64,000 nt of DNA from Bacillota bacterium (GTDB taxonomy: Bacteria > Bacillota > Clostridia > Acetivibrionales > DTU013): the NCBI GenBank assembly GCA_023412915.1, contig JAEZRE010000009.1, positions 62,001-126,000 of the forward strand, given 5' to 3'. Shown here piece by piece: positions 53,033 to 62,096 of this stretch (positions are counted from its first letter, which is position 1; each line of letters starts with the position of its first letter). A program made the translations under genes and the position numbers. The notes beneath the pieces were generated by a model, which saw only the letters and a program-made list of their open reading frames with translations, did not search any database and was not told where the DNA came from.

Positions 53033-54211
53033 TCAGCAATTCATACCGGAATTGATCGGCCAAAGCGGGCTGCCGCTCAATATCTTTTCCACTTCCTCGT
53101 AACCCGTAGGGAAGGCGTAATTGTAGCGGGGCGGAAGTGCAAAGACGTATACGGAGTTGCTGCCAAGCACGCTCGGACCTATAGGCGCCGCGGAGACAAA
53201 AAACTTTTCGCCTTGCAGTGCATTCCATTGTTCGATGGTAAAGACCATTACCGGGATATCCTGATGTGGGTCCTTCTTCGTCCAGGCCGGGTTGCGTATC
53301 AATAGCTGCGGGCCGGTTTCGACGAGGTCGGAGCCGGACCTGCCTTCCCATTTCTCTTCGATGATGGAGTAGCCTTTCCAGTCTTCGGGCAGGTAAAATT
53401 CAAAGCCGTATTGCTTGTTTTCGTATTTGACGGGGCCGCGCTTCACGTATTCGCCGAGAGTGACGCTGCTGATGAGCCAGCGGCCGTCCGTTTTCCGCAC
53501 TGTCATGGTAACGGGCCGCTTGGCGGCAGCTCCGCCATATGCAAGCTCAGCGCTGGTTACCTCCAATAATTCTCCGCGAACAGTATACTGATCGTTATTG
53601 CCCGGCTCGATACTAAATATGCCAATGTGATCGGGCCAGGGACTCGAAACCGTGCGCCCAACCGCGTTCTGGGGATCGGACATCCATTTTTGCAGCAATT
53701 CGGGAGTTACATAATCGCTGTAGTTTTCCTTTATGCTTTTAGCCGCATCCGCCTTGGGGGCAAGGAGGGAGACCATCTGAAGCTTCTTGCCGAAGCCTTC
53801 CACCAAGGCTCTTATGGCTTGTTCATCCCGCTTCTGGTCCGTACTTGCGGCAGGCAGCAGTTCAATGGCAGTTCCGGAGGCGTCAACGACAGCCGTGGCT
53901 CCCTGTGTAACCGAAGCCGCGCTGTCTGCCGGAGGGGTAGCCGCCTGGTCGCCGGACTTGGCATCGGCTGCCTGACTATCCGGCTCCGTGCTCGTTGCCT
54001 GCTGTGCGGCGCTTCCGCTGCCCTGAGCGATGCCTCCCTTGGTCAAAACATCGTCTTTACCAAGCCCTGGAGCTTGCTGACTTATGGCAGACAGCTCCTG
54101 GACCTTTTTTTCCGCTGAGAGCTCATTGGCCAATATGACCGTACCGCAGGCTACTGCTGCTAAAACCGCAGTAGTTACTATTACTTTTGTTGATTTTTTC
54201 ATATTACTCAT
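53033..54211 (-). CDS. Exported or membrane-anchored protein of unknown function
   Basis: A 392-residue protein. A basic N terminus and hydrophobic helix (about 9-28) form a signal or anchor. Residues 30-120 are an Ala/Ser/Gln-rich disordered spacer. Residues 125-250 look like a cystatin/NTF2-like alpha+beta domain (VRGELLEVTSAELAY, PVTMTVRKTDGRWLISSVTLGEY). Residues 255-392 start YENKQYGFEFYLPEDWKGYSI, a PsbP/Mog1-like motif common in Firmicutes surface proteins. GAGGT precedes the ATG. It is monocistronic with a strong terminator. Function unknown. Confidence 0.75.
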   Translation of the reverse strand: MSNMKKSTKVIVTTAVLAAVACGTVILANELSAEKKVQELSAISQQAPGLGKDDVLTKGGIAQGSGSAAQQATSTEPDSQAADAKSGDQAATPPADSAASVTQGATAVVDASGTAIELLPAASTDQKRDEQAIRALVEGFGKKLQMVSLLAPKADAAKSIKENYSDYVTPELLQKWMSDPQNAVGRTVSSPWPDHIGIFSIEPGNNDQYTVRGELLEVTSAELAYGGAAAKRPVTMTVRKTDGRWLISSVTLGEYVKRGPVKYENKQYGFEFYLPEDWKGYSIIEEKWEGRSGSDLVETGPQLLIRNPAWTKKDPHQDIPVMVFTIEQWNALQGEKFFVSAAPIGPSVLGSNSVYVFALPPRYNYAFPTGYEEVEKILSGSPLWPINSGMNC

Positions 54212-54408
54212 GTCATTAACCTCTTTCGTAGTATTTATTATTTATACCCAGCAGTTATAATATTAGACGAAGGGGTTGTTACCGTGGTTTCCATATTTAC
54301 TTAATTTTAATATATCCAAAGGCTTGCCGTAAATCAAGGAAAGACATATCCGCGGGTCACCGCGTAAATTGATATGGTTGGCGATACCCGATTTGAAGGA
54401 GGTACGTT

Positions 54409-55347
54409 ATGGAAAATATCGATATGGTGGAACTGAGAAAGCAACTGGCTTCGCTGCCTGTGCTCGAGGAAAAGCTTCAAATGCTCCGGAATAAAATCAT
54501 GGAAGCAAAGGAGAACGTCTACAGTCTGTTGAAAAAATATCAGGCTGAATCGCTCGATGTTGAAAAATTGCAGAAGGATTCCCTGCGTACGCTGCTGCTG
54601 AAGAATTTCGGCAGGTATGAAGACAAGCTGGACAAGGAATCGGATGAAATGCTTGCCGCCAAACTTGAATATGATAAGGCGTGTGTGAGGCTGAACGAAT
54701 TGAAAGCTGCAGGAAGCGATGTCGAAAACCGGGTTTCCCAGCTGAACAGGGATAAGGGCATATTCGAAGATGAATTGAAACGGCGGGAGGCGGCTGTCAA
54801 AACAAGCACGGACAGCGCTATTTCCGCAAAATACAAGGAGCTTGAGGCGGAGCAGGAATCGCTCGCCAGACGACTGGTCGAAACGGAAGAGGCGAAGAAC
54901 GCCGCAGGAAGGACTTTATTTACGGCGAGCAGCGCCATGGAGCATCTTAGAAGTGCGGAAAACTGGGCTACCTATGACGCCTGGACCAGGGGCGGGATTA
55001 TAAGTCACATGGCGAAGTACCAGCATATAGACAGCGCCGAGGAGGATTTCCACAGGCTGGATTCGCAGCTGCAGGACCTCGAAAAGGAACTGCGGGATAT
55101 CGATCTGACGGGCATTTCCGGCATGGACGGTATCGATTCCACGACGAGGACGGTCGATTTCTGGTTCGATAACATATTTACCGACCTGAACGTAAGAAGA
55201 AGGATAGGCAACGATTATGACAGGATGTCGGAGCTGCATGACAGAATAAGAGGGGTCGTTCAAAAGCTTGACGATGATATTGCAGATATTCATGGCGGAA
55301 TAAAAGGGCTCGAGCAGAGAAAAAGGGATCTGCTGGTAGATTTTTAA
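54409..55347 (+). CDS. Coiled-coil protein of unknown function
   Basis: A 312-residue soluble protein. Heptad-like Leu/Lys/Glu patterns cover about 8-50, 70-180 and 215-235, separated by AENWATYDAWTRGGIISHMAKYQHID, and a final helix pair spans 265-312. There is no signal peptide. AAGGAGGT lies before the ATG. It is followed after 13 bases by a WYL regulator, so the two are probably co-transcribed. The layout recalls phage-shock or scaffold-type coiled coils, but I recognise no specific family. Confidence 0.75.
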   Translation: MENIDMVELRKQLASLPVLEEKLQMLRNKIMEAKENVYSLLKKYQAESLDVEKLQKDSLRTLLLKNFGRYEDKLDKESDEMLAAKLEYDKACVRLNELKAAGSDVENRVSQLNRDKGIFEDELKRREAAVKTSTDSAISAKYKELEAEQESLARRLVETEEAKNAAGRTLFTASSAMEHLRSAENWATYDAWTRGGIISHMAKYQHIDSAEEDFHRLDSQLQDLEKELRDIDLTGISGMDGIDSTTRTVDFWFDNIFTDLNVRRRIGNDYDRMSELHDRIRGVVQKLDDDIADIHGGIKGLEQRKRDLLVDF

Positions 55348-55360
55348 GGGTGGTGGGATA

Positions 55361-56308
55361 TTGAAGATCGACAGACTTGTAGCCATTCTCGTAATACTGC
55401 TAAGAAAAGAGAGGGTCCAGGCGAAGGAGCTTGCAGAAAAGTTCGATGTTTCCGTTCGAACGATCCTGCGGGATGTGGATGCGATAAACCTTGCCGGCAT
55501 ACCGATCGTTACCTACCAGGGCACAAACGGAGGGATAGGTATCGCCGAAGGCTACCGCCTCGATAAAAGCGTCCTGACAGGAGATGAAATGGCCGCGGTC
55601 ATCACGACCTTGAAGGGCATCGATGGGGCCATTACCGGCAAAAGCCACGAGGTGCTGATGGAAAAGCTGAAAAATGCTCTGCCGTCACATCAGCTCGACC
55701 AGCTTAATACCAAACTGAAGCAATTTGTGATAGACCTGTCTCCGTGGCGGGAAAATAACATAACTAAAGAAAAACTTACATTGATAAGGAAAGCTATAGA
55801 GGCAAACCGCGAAATAGAATTCGTCTATGTCGACTCCGAGAGCAACAGCACGAACCGCAGGGTCGAGCCGTACTCTCTGCTGCTGAAAGCGCAGAAGTGG
55901 TACCTGTACGCCTGGTGCACACTAAGGGAAGATTTCAGATATTTCAGGGTATCCAGGATAAAGGGGCCGGTCCTCTGCGAAAAAACCTTCAAACCCAGAG
56001 AAGCATCGCCTTATTTAGTACCGGAGGACCGCGAATGGGAGAAATTCGGGAACGTCATAACTCTTGAACTGTTATTTACAAAGCAGATGGAAAACATCAT
56101 AGTCGAGTGGTTCGGCGAGGGTGTGGAAAAATGTGATGACGGAAGGCTCAGAGTCAGGACGGAGCTGCCGGAAAACAACTGGCTTTATGGTTTTCTTTTA
56201 AGCTTCGGGAATGAGATAGAGGTCGTCAGCCCTCCGCATATACGCATCATTCTTTCGGAAATTGCAAAAAAAATATATGAAAAATACGCCTTGCAACATG
56301 ACATATAG
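55361..56308 (+). CDS. WYL-domain transcriptional regulator (DeoR-like HTH)
   Basis: A 315-residue regulator. The N-terminal winged helix (about 1-60; ERVQAKELAEKFDVSVRTILRDVDAIN) is HTH_11 type. The middle WYL domain (about 140-215) contains VEPYSLLLKAQKWYLYAWC and FRYFRVSRI, and a WCX-like C-terminal extension (about 230-310) follows. WYL proteins sense ligands, often nucleic-acid-related, or control metabolic genes. The start is TTG 55361 behind a G-rich site. It is followed by a GyrI-like gene, a pairing seen with drug- or stress-responsive regulators. Confidence 0.92.
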   Translation: MKIDRLVAILVILLRKERVQAKELAEKFDVSVRTILRDVDAINLAGIPIVTYQGTNGGIGIAEGYRLDKSVLTGDEMAAVITTLKGIDGAITGKSHEVLMEKLKNALPSHQLDQLNTKLKQFVIDLSPWRENNITKEKLTLIRKAIEANREIEFVYVDSESNSTNRRVEPYSLLLKAQKWYLYAWCTLREDFRYFRVSRIKGPVLCEKTFKPREASPYLVPEDREWEKFGNVITLELLFTKQMENIIVEWFGEGVEKCDDGRLRVRTELPENNWLYGFLLSFGNEIEVVSPPHIRIILSEIAKKIYEKYALQHDI

Positions 56309-56360
56309 GCGTCATGTTGCTGATGCTATAATCAGGGAAAAAAGCCTGAGGAGGCGTAAC

Positions 56361-56819
56361 ATGATCTATAATTTCGAACTGACCGAACAGAAGGAGCAAC
56401 CCGTGCTTTCTGTCAGAACAAGGACAGCGGTGGGCAATCTGCCGCAGGAACTCGGCAAGGCATTCGGAGCCGTGCTGCAGTATCTCGGGGAGATTGGTGA
56501 AAATGCCGCTGGACCGGCCTTTGCAGCATATTACAACATGGACATGGAGAATCTCGATGTGGAAATGGGCTTTCCCGTCGCAAAGCCCATCGCAGGCAGG
56601 GGCATTGTCAAGGCCGGCAGCATCCCTGCTGGAAAGCAGGCGTCCGGCATTTACAAAGGACCGTATTCGCAGATGGAACCCGTTTACAACGCATTGAGCG
56701 CATGGCTTGGCGAAAACGGGCAGGAGCCGACCGGGGTCGTATACGAGTTCTATTACAATTCTCCTATGGAAGTACCGGAGAGCGAGCTGCTGACAAAGGT
56801 GGTATTCCTGCTGAAATAG
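56361..56819 (+). CDS. GyrI-like small-molecule-binding domain protein
   Basis: A 152-residue protein. The pattern FELTEQKEQPVLSVRTRTAVGNLPQELG at the N terminus, then GPAFAAYYNMD, GFPVAKPI and the C-terminal GVVYEFYYNSP matches the effector-binding (GyrI/SOUL) domain of AraC/BmrR regulators, here without a DNA-binding domain. Such stand-alone forms bind hydrophobic or cationic compounds. GAGGAGGCG suits ATG 56361; a longer open frame overlaps the WYL gene. Probably co-transcribed with the WYL regulator. Confidence 0.88.
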   Translation: MIYNFELTEQKEQPVLSVRTRTAVGNLPQELGKAFGAVLQYLGEIGENAAGPAFAAYYNMDMENLDVEMGFPVAKPIAGRGIVKAGSIPAGKQASGIYKGPYSQMEPVYNALSAWLGENGQEPTGVVYEFYYNSPMEVPESELLTKVVFLLK

Positions 56820-56837
56820 ACCGGGAGGGGCGGGAAT

Positions 56838-56864
56838 GGGACAAGGGGACAGGGATCTTGTCCC
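56838..56864. repeat. REP-like palindrome
   Basis: GGGACAAG, GGGACAGGGAT, CTTGTCCC. An eight-base perfect inverted repeat with an internal GGGACA copy, resembling the GGGACA/TGTCCC palindromes scattered in Firmicutes intergenic DNA. Only one copy was seen in the window. Confidence 0.5.
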
Positions 56865-56916
56865 ACCTAAAGGCGCTGACTGAAACAGTGCCTTCTTTGG
56901 TGAAAGGATGATCATA

Positions 56917-57846
56917 ATGGATGTTATGACATGGCTGCTTGAACCGGAAAATCCATCGATAAGGTATAGGACTCTCGTTGAATTGATGGGCAGGGATAAA
57001 GCGGATACGGAAGTGCTGGAAGTCAGGAAGCAGATCCGGGAGTCCGAGCCTGTCAGTGCATTGCTGGACTCGATGCAGCCTGATGGATACTGGCTGCAAA
57101 AGAATAAGGCTACAGGAGCGGTAACGGGCCGGGACGTCGAATACGGCAGCTTCGGATCCACTCACTTCTGCCTGGCCTATTGTGCGGAAATGGGTCTTGA
57201 TCGGAGTATTCCGCAGATAGAAAAAGCGGCCTCAAGATATCTTGGATTGCAGAAGGACGACGGCGACTGGTACAGCCACCTATCCTGCCTGTACGGCTAT
57301 AATATCCGTACCTTCATATTGCTTGGCTATCGGGATGACAAAAGAGTACGGAAGGCAATAGATATGATGCTGGATACGAGACGGGCGGACGGAGGTTATT
57401 TATGCGATTTGCATGAGAAGGGCAGGGGCAAGCCGCCAAAAAGCTGTATCCGCGGCTCTGCCAAGGCTCTTCTGGCGTTATCCGAGCTTCCTGAATATTG
57501 GGGCCATGAAAGATGCAAACAGCTGGCAGGTTATTTTCTCAATAGGAACGGCATTTATCGCAGCCGTGACAAGGGGAGGTTCGTAAATTACGACATGGAA
57601 AGGAATTCTTTCCCTATCACATGGCGAACTAATTCATGGGAGATCCTGTATTCCCTCGGTAAAATGGGTTATGGCAGAGATGAAAGACTTAACTCCGCTT
57701 GGAATGCCATGGACAGTAAAATGGACGCCTCGGGCAGATACGTTCTTGACTGGACCCCTGTGCAGTGCCCCTGGAAGGTCGGAAGAAGAGGGGAGCCGAA
57801 TAAATGGATCACATTGTACTGCATGTTGGCAAAAAAGTACAGATAG
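56917..57846 (+). CDS. Terpene-cyclase/prenyltransferase-like alpha-toroid protein
   Basis: A 309-residue soluble protein made of alpha-hairpin repeats. YGSFGSTHFCLAYCAEMGL, YLGLQKDDGDWYSHLSC, DMMLDTRRADGGYLCDL and CIRGSAKALLALSELPEYW resemble QW-type repeats of squalene-cyclase and prenyltransferase toroids, but the DxDD catalytic motif of class II cyclases is absent. Many Firmicutes have such orphan proteins of unknown role. GAAAGGA favours ATG 56917 over ATG 56908. It ends at a strong bidirectional terminator. Confidence 0.75.
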   Translation: MDVMTWLLEPENPSIRYRTLVELMGRDKADTEVLEVRKQIRESEPVSALLDSMQPDGYWLQKNKATGAVTGRDVEYGSFGSTHFCLAYCAEMGLDRSIPQIEKAASRYLGLQKDDGDWYSHLSCLYGYNIRTFILLGYRDDKRVRKAIDMMLDTRRADGGYLCDLHEKGRGKPPKSCIRGSAKALLALSELPEYWGHERCKQLAGYFLNRNGIYRSRDKGRFVNYDMERNSFPITWRTNSWEILYSLGKMGYGRDERLNSAWNAMDSKMDASGRYVLDWTPVQCPWKVGRRGEPNKWITLYCMLAKKYR

Positions 57847-57850
57847 TATT

Positions 57851-57884
57851 AAAAACGCCGACATATCGAATGTCGGCGTTTTTT
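57851..57884. terminator. Bidirectional terminator
   Basis: AAACGCCGACAT, loop ATCGA, ATGTCGGCGTTT with A and T tracts, between convergent genes. Confidence 0.92.
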
Positions 57885-57901
57885 GAACAGGTTATAAATT
57901 T

Positions 57902-59563
57902 CTATTTCTTATCAGTATCGTTTTCCCTGATTTCAACCCTGCGTATCTTTCCGCTGATGGTCTTCGGCAGCTCCGTAACGAATTCGATGACCCTCGGATA
58001 TTTGTACGGCGCGGTCACGCGTTTGACGTGATCCTGCAGTTCCTTCACGAGCTCGTCGCTGCCCGTATAGCCTTTGGCCAGGATGACAGAGGCTTTTACG
58101 ATCTGCCCCCTTATAGGGTCAGGCACGGCCGTTATGGCGCATTCCAGTACCGCGGGATGTTCTATCAGCGCGCTTTCTACCTCGAAAGGCCCGATCCTGT
58201 AGCCCGAGCTCTTTATTACGTCGTCGGCCCTGCCTACGAACCAGAGATAGCCGTCTTCATCGCGCCATGCCATGTCGCCGGTGAAATACATGTTGTCATG
58301 CCATACCTGCTTCTTCATTTCTTCATCGTTGTAGTAACCTGAAAACATTCCAAACGGCTTGCCGTCATCCGTCCTGATGACTATCTGCCCCTCATCTCCG
58401 ACCTCGCAGGAATTGCCGTTTTCATCGACTATGTCGACGTTATAGCCAGGCGCGGGTTTGCCCATGGAACCCGGCTTAGGCTCCATCCACGGGAAATTGC
58501 CCACCGTGAGCGTCAATTCTGTCTGCCCATAGCCTTCCGCCAGCTTGAGGCCCGTAGCCTTGAGAAACTGGGAGTAAACCTCGGGATTCAGCGGCTCGCC
58601 TGCGATTGCGCAGTGCTTCAGACAACTCAGATCGTACTTTGTGAGGTCTTCCTTGATAAGGAACCTGTATATGGTAGGCGGAGCGCAGAAGGTCGTGACC
58701 TTGTGCTTTATCATGATCTCCAGCAGTTCCTTCGGATTGAATTTTTCGTGATCGTATGTGAATACCGCGCTGCCGCAGAGCCATTGTCCATAAATCTTGC
58801 CCCACATGGACTTCATCCAGCCCGTGTCGGACACAGTCAGGTGGAGGCCGTTTTCCTGCACGCACTGCCAGTATTTTGCGGTGGATATATGCCCGAGAGG
58901 ATATGTAAAGTCGTGCAGCACCATTTTGGGCATGCCGGTTGTACCGGACGTAAAGTAAAGGAGCATTACGTCGTCATTCCTGACGGCTTCGCTTCCTGCG
59001 GGTCTGGCAAAATCCGGGGAGGCTTTTTCAAGGCCCTCGTTAAAATCGTACCAGCCGTCCGTCTTTCCGTTCACTCCGATGACATGTTCGAGCGTCGGGG
59101 ACTTGCTTCTGGAACCGTTTATATGTGTCACTACCTCAGGTTCGGCTACGGATATGATCGCTTTTATCCCTGCAGAATTGCATCTGTATATGATATCCTT
59201 GGAAGTAAGGAGATGGGTGGCCGGAATGCCTATCGCTCCGATCCTGTGAAGCGCAAGCAGGGCATACCAGAATTCGTAACGCCTTTTGAGTATGAGCATT
59301 ACTCTGTCGCCCTTTTTTACTCCGAGGGATTTGAGAAAATTCGCGGCTTTGCTGCTGTAATACTTCATATCGCCGAAGCTTATGATCCTCTCTTCGCCCT
59401 GGTCGTTACACCAGACCATCGCCGTTTTATCCGGGTTGCTCTCGGCCAGCTTGTCCACTACGTCGTAGGCGAAGTTGAAATCTCCCGGGATCGATATTTT
59501 AAAATTGCTGTAATAATCTTCGTAGCTGTTAAAATTCTCTTTCGATACGTAATTGCCTAACAT
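57902..59563 (-). CDS. Acyl-CoA synthetase (AMP-forming), medium-chain type
   Basis: A 553-residue adenylate-forming enzyme. The P-loop-like [13 protein letters not shown], the adenine motif EGYGQTE, TGD in [30 protein letters not shown] and the C-terminal lysine in [10 protein letters not shown] are complete. The sequence resembles MACS/acetyl-CoA-synthetase-like enzymes that activate medium-chain or aromatic acids. It begins 46 bases after the XRE-cupin regulator gene, with which it is probably co-transcribed; similar pairs are common in anaerobes. The acid substrate is unknown. Confidence 0.92.
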   Translation of the reverse strand: MLGNYVSKENFNSYEDYYSNFKISIPGDFNFAYDVVDKLAESNPDKTAMVWCNDQGEERIISFGDMKYYSSKAANFLKSLGVKKGDRVMLILKRRYEFWYALLALHRIGAIGIPATHLLTSKDIIYRCNSAGIKAIISVAEPEVVTHINGSRSKSPTLEHVIGVNGKTDGWYDFNEGLEKASPDFARPAGSEAVRNDDVMLLYFTSGTTGMPKMVLHDFTYPLGHISTAKYWQCVQENGLHLTVSDTGWMKSMWGKIYGQWLCGSAVFTYDHEKFNPKELLEIMIKHKVTTFCAPPTIYRFLIKEDLTKYDLSCLKHCAIAGEPLNPEVYSQFLKATGLKLAEGYGQTELTLTVGNFPWMEPKPGSMGKPAPGYNVDIVDENGNSCEVGDEGQIVIRTDDGKPFGMFSGYYNDEEMKKQVWHDNMYFTGDMAWRDEDGYLWFVGRADDVIKSSGYRIGPFEVESALIEHPAVLECAITAVPDPIRGQIVKASVILAKGYTGSDELVKELQDHVKRVTAPYKYPRVIEFVTELPKTISGKIRRVEIRENDTDKK

Positions 59564-59609
59564 TGCTTCTACCTCTATTCTGAATATGATCGAATCGCAG
59601 TATCACGTG

Positions 59610-60161
59610 CTAAAAAATGATCGCCAGGAACTTCGCAGGTTTGCTGCCCACTGCTTTCATGCCATGGCTGCAGCTCGAATCGAAATACAATGAATCGCCT
59701 TCATTGAGAGTAAGAGAGTGTCCGTCTATATAGATCGTAAGTGTGCCTTCCATCACGTAGTTGAACTCCTGACCCGGATGTGAATTGAAATGTACGGTAT
59801 CGTCATTTCCGGGTTCGACAGTAACGAGGAAAGGCTCTGCCTTCTTGTGTATGAAATTATATGCGAGGCTCTGGTACTTGTAGGGATTTCTCCTGTCTAC
59901 GCTGACGCCTTTTCCCTTTCTTACCAGACAGTAAGTATGGAGTCTCGGACCTTCACCCGTGAGTATCGCAGTAAGCTCCACTCCGAACCTGTTGGCCACC
60001 TCGTAAAGGAAACCTATTGGTATGTCGGTGTTGCCGCTTTCATATTCCTTGTAGGTTTCGGCAGTAACGCCGAGCTCACGGGCCAGGGATTCTTCGGACA
60101 GGCCCGCTATTTCACGGAGATCCTTTATCCTTGCTGCTATCTGCTTGACCTGATTGGACAT
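59610..60161 (-). CDS. XRE-family regulator with C-terminal cupin domain
   Basis: A 183-residue regulator. The helix-turn-helix (about 5-60) reads ARIKDLREIAGLSEESLARELGV and TYKEYESGNTDIPIGFLYE. The cupin (about 110-180) has HPGQEFNYVMEGTLTIYIDG and LNEGDSLYFDSSCSHG, with candidate metal or ligand histidines. This architecture senses small molecules and controls adjacent metabolic genes. AAAGGAAG suits ATG 60161 better than the longer frame. It lies upstream of the acyl-CoA synthetase and divergent from the amino-acid transporter. Confidence 0.92.
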   Translation of the reverse strand: MSNQVKQIAARIKDLREIAGLSEESLARELGVTAETYKEYESGNTDIPIGFLYEVANRFGVELTAILTGEGPRLHTYCLVRKGKGVSVDRRNPYKYQSLAYNFIHKKAEPFLVTVEPGNDDTVHFNSHPGQEFNYVMEGTLTIYIDGHSLTLNEGDSLYFDSSCSHGMKAVGSKPAKFLAIIF

Positions 60162-60224
60162 TAAAAAAAACTTCCTTTCAATATAGACTGTTTTTGTTCT
60201 CATTTTAGTTATTTACATTAATCT

Positions 60225-60244
60225 ATAGTATATTATCATACTAT
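60225..60244. promoter_or_regulatory. Inverted repeat ATAGTAT-N6-ATACTAT, probable operator
   Basis: A perfect seven-base inverted repeat with a six-base spacer, about 64 bases upstream of the XRE-cupin start. The half-site ATACTAT recurs at 60376-60382, inside the promoter of the divergent amino-acid transporter. Autoregulation by the XRE protein is plausible. Confidence 0.5.
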
Positions 60245-60366
60245 ATTTGTAAATTGAATAAACCGAAGTCTGGTATATACCTGAGAGCAATATACCATAA
60301 AAAAAGTTAATGATTTTTGCCATGGGGAAGGTCGGGAAAAAGCTGAAACATGCATAGGTTAAAAGG

Positions 60367-60395
60367 TTGACAAATATACTATTATGAGATACCTT
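60367..60395 (+). promoter_or_regulatory. Promoter of the amino-acid ABC transporter operon
   Basis: A perfect TTGACA (60367-60372), a 17-base spacer and a weak -10 TACCTT (60390-60395); an alternative -10 is TTATAT a few bases later. ATACTAT lies in the spacer. Confidence 0.5.
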
Positions 60396-60468
60396 ATATT
60401 TATACAAAAAAACAAGCACATAGTGCATATCTATTCAAACTGTATAACATATTTAAGGAGAAATCATC

Positions 60469-61323
60469 ATGAAAAAATCAATTGCATTATTTGTTGCTTT
60501 AACAATTCTAGCAGTGAGTGTCCTTGCATTGACGGGCTGTGCTTCGTCCGCCTCAAACGGAGTGAAGGTCGTAAACATCCCGCTTACACAGGAAGAATAT
60601 GCTTTCGGTGTGGATAAAAATCAACCCGAGCTTCTTGCAAAAGTAAATGAATTCATTGCAAAGATTAAATCAGACGGAACTTTCGATAAGATCTGCAACA
60701 ATTATTTCGGCGACGGCACGCCTGTGGCTGTTACCTCCGCGGCGCCCGACGCATCCAAGGACCAGCTCGTCGTTGCAACCAACGCCGGCTTCGAACCCTT
60801 CGAATACACCAAAGGCGACAAGTACTACGGCATTGATATGGAAATCGCCGACCAGCTTGCCAAATATCTCGGAGAAGAGCTCGTAATAAGCAACATGGAT
60901 TTTGATGCGGTCTGCCTCTCCGTTGGCCAGAGCAAGGCCGACATTGCCATGGCAGGACTTACGATAAAGGAAGACAGGAAAGAATATGTAAACTTCACCG
61001 ATAAATACTATGACGCAGCGCAGAAGCTGATCGTCAAGGCGAATGACAAGACCTTCGACAACTGCAAGACGAAAGAGGACGTGGAAGCCATCCTCAACGG
61101 CTTTGACAGCAGCAAGAAGATAGGCGTCCAGACCGGAACCACCGGCCAGTTCTATGTGGAAGGCGACAAGGATTGGGGCTTCAACGGCTACAAGGCCAAA
61201 GCCGTAGGTTACAAATCCGGTTCGCTTGGAGTACAGGATATGCTAAACGGCAACATCAACTACGTTATTATTGATGAAGCGCCTGCACAGGCAATAGCAA
61301 AGGCTATTAACGCACTCAACTGA
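60469..61323 (+). CDS. Amino-acid ABC transporter binding lipoprotein, circularly permuted
   Basis: A 284-residue lipoprotein (lipobox ALTGC, C24). Residues 97-284 read like the start of a family-3 binding protein: DQLVVATNAGFEPFEY, YYGIDMEIADQLAKYLG, ADIAMAGLTIKEDRKEYVNF, ending NINYVIIDEAPAQAIAKAI. The piece that normally follows this, IPLTQEEYAFGVDKNQPELL and VNEFIAKIKSDGTFDKICNNYF, is instead at residues 37-80, joined by a linker (81-97). The two lobes should still form, so substrate binding (polar amino acids) is likely kept. It is the first gene of the transporter operon. Confidence 0.88.
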   Translation: MKKSIALFVALTILAVSVLALTGCASSASNGVKVVNIPLTQEEYAFGVDKNQPELLAKVNEFIAKIKSDGTFDKICNNYFGDGTPVAVTSAAPDASKDQLVVATNAGFEPFEYTKGDKYYGIDMEIADQLAKYLGEELVISNMDFDAVCLSVGQSKADIAMAGLTIKEDRKEYVNFTDKYYDAAQKLIVKANDKTFDNCKTKEDVEAILNGFDSSKKIGVQTGTTGQFYVEGDKDWGFNGYKAKAVGYKSGSLGVQDMLNGNINYVIIDEAPAQAIAKAINALN

Positions 61324-61337
61324 CAAGTTTGAATATT

Positions 61338-61367
61338 ACGATACCTCGCATTCATTGCGGGGTTATT
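61338..61367 (+). promoter_or_regulatory. Intercistronic hairpin
   Basis: CCTCGCA, TTCAT, TGCGGGG between the binding-protein and permease genes. Such hairpins often stabilise the binding-protein message or reduce read-through. Confidence 0.45.
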
Positions 61368-61385
61368 GTATGTAAAGGGTAAAAA

Positions 61386-62096
61386 ATGGGAAACTTTGAT
61401 AAAAAACTTCAGGTATTCTGGGATATCTTCTATGCAAACGACGGTTATGTCAAGGTGGCGACCGGGCTTAGAAACACTTTGGTCATCGCTGTTTTCGGAC
61501 TTGCCATAGGTATCCTCATAGGAACGATAATAGCGAGCATAGAGGTTCTGCCCAAGTATAAAAGGCTGCCGAGGCTTCTGGACGGTATATGCCATTTGTA
61601 TGTCGGTCTGTTCAGGGGCTCGCCGGTCGTTGTCCAGCTGTTGGTAATGTATTACGTGATCCTGCCGCTGATTGGTTTGAAGATGCCTTCGCTGAATGTC
61701 TGCATCCTGGTTTTCGGCATGAACAGCGGCGCTTATGTTTCTGAAATAATGAGGGGCGGCATACTGTCCGTCGATCCGGGCCAGATGGAGGCAGGGCGCG
61801 CTGTCGGCCTCAGCTACAGTGTTACGATGCTGAAGATCGTAGTCCCCCAGGCTATAAAAAACATACTTCCCACGCTCGGCAACGAGCTGATAGCGCTGGT
61901 AAAGGAAACTTCGGTTGTGAGCTTCGTAGGCGCTGCCGACCTTTATGTCGCTTTCAACTATATAGGTACGAACAATTACGAATTCATGGTTCCATACCTT
62001 GTTATGGCGTTTATTTACATCGTTCTCGTAATGCTGATCGCACTGCTCGTCAAAACTATGGAAAGGAGCCTGAGAAAAAGTGATAGACGTAATTGA
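61386..62096 (+). CDS. Amino-acid ABC transporter permease
   Basis: A 236-residue His/Glu/Gln/Arg-family (HEAAA) permease with about five helices. [45 protein letters not shown], and the EAA-loop [23 protein letters not shown] plus [23 protein letters not shown] are diagnostic. AAAGGG precedes the ATG. It overlaps the ATPase gene by 17 bases. Confidence 0.95.
   Translation: MGNFDKKLQVFWDIFYANDGYVKVATGLRNTLVIAVFGLAIGILIGTIIASIEVLPKYKRLPRLLDGICHLYVGLFRGSPVVVQLLVMYYVILPLIGLKMPSLNVCILVFGMNSGAYVSEIMRGGILSVDPGQMEAGRAVGLSYSVTMLKIVVPQAIKNILPTLGNELIALVKETSVVSFVGAADLYVAFNYIGTNNYEFMVPYLVMAFIYIVLVMLIALLVKTMERSLRKSDRRN

Noticed and set aside
58613..59560. Rightward 315-codon frame opposite the acyl-CoA synthetase
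   Set aside because: Antisense shadow of a gene with complete adenylate-forming motifs.
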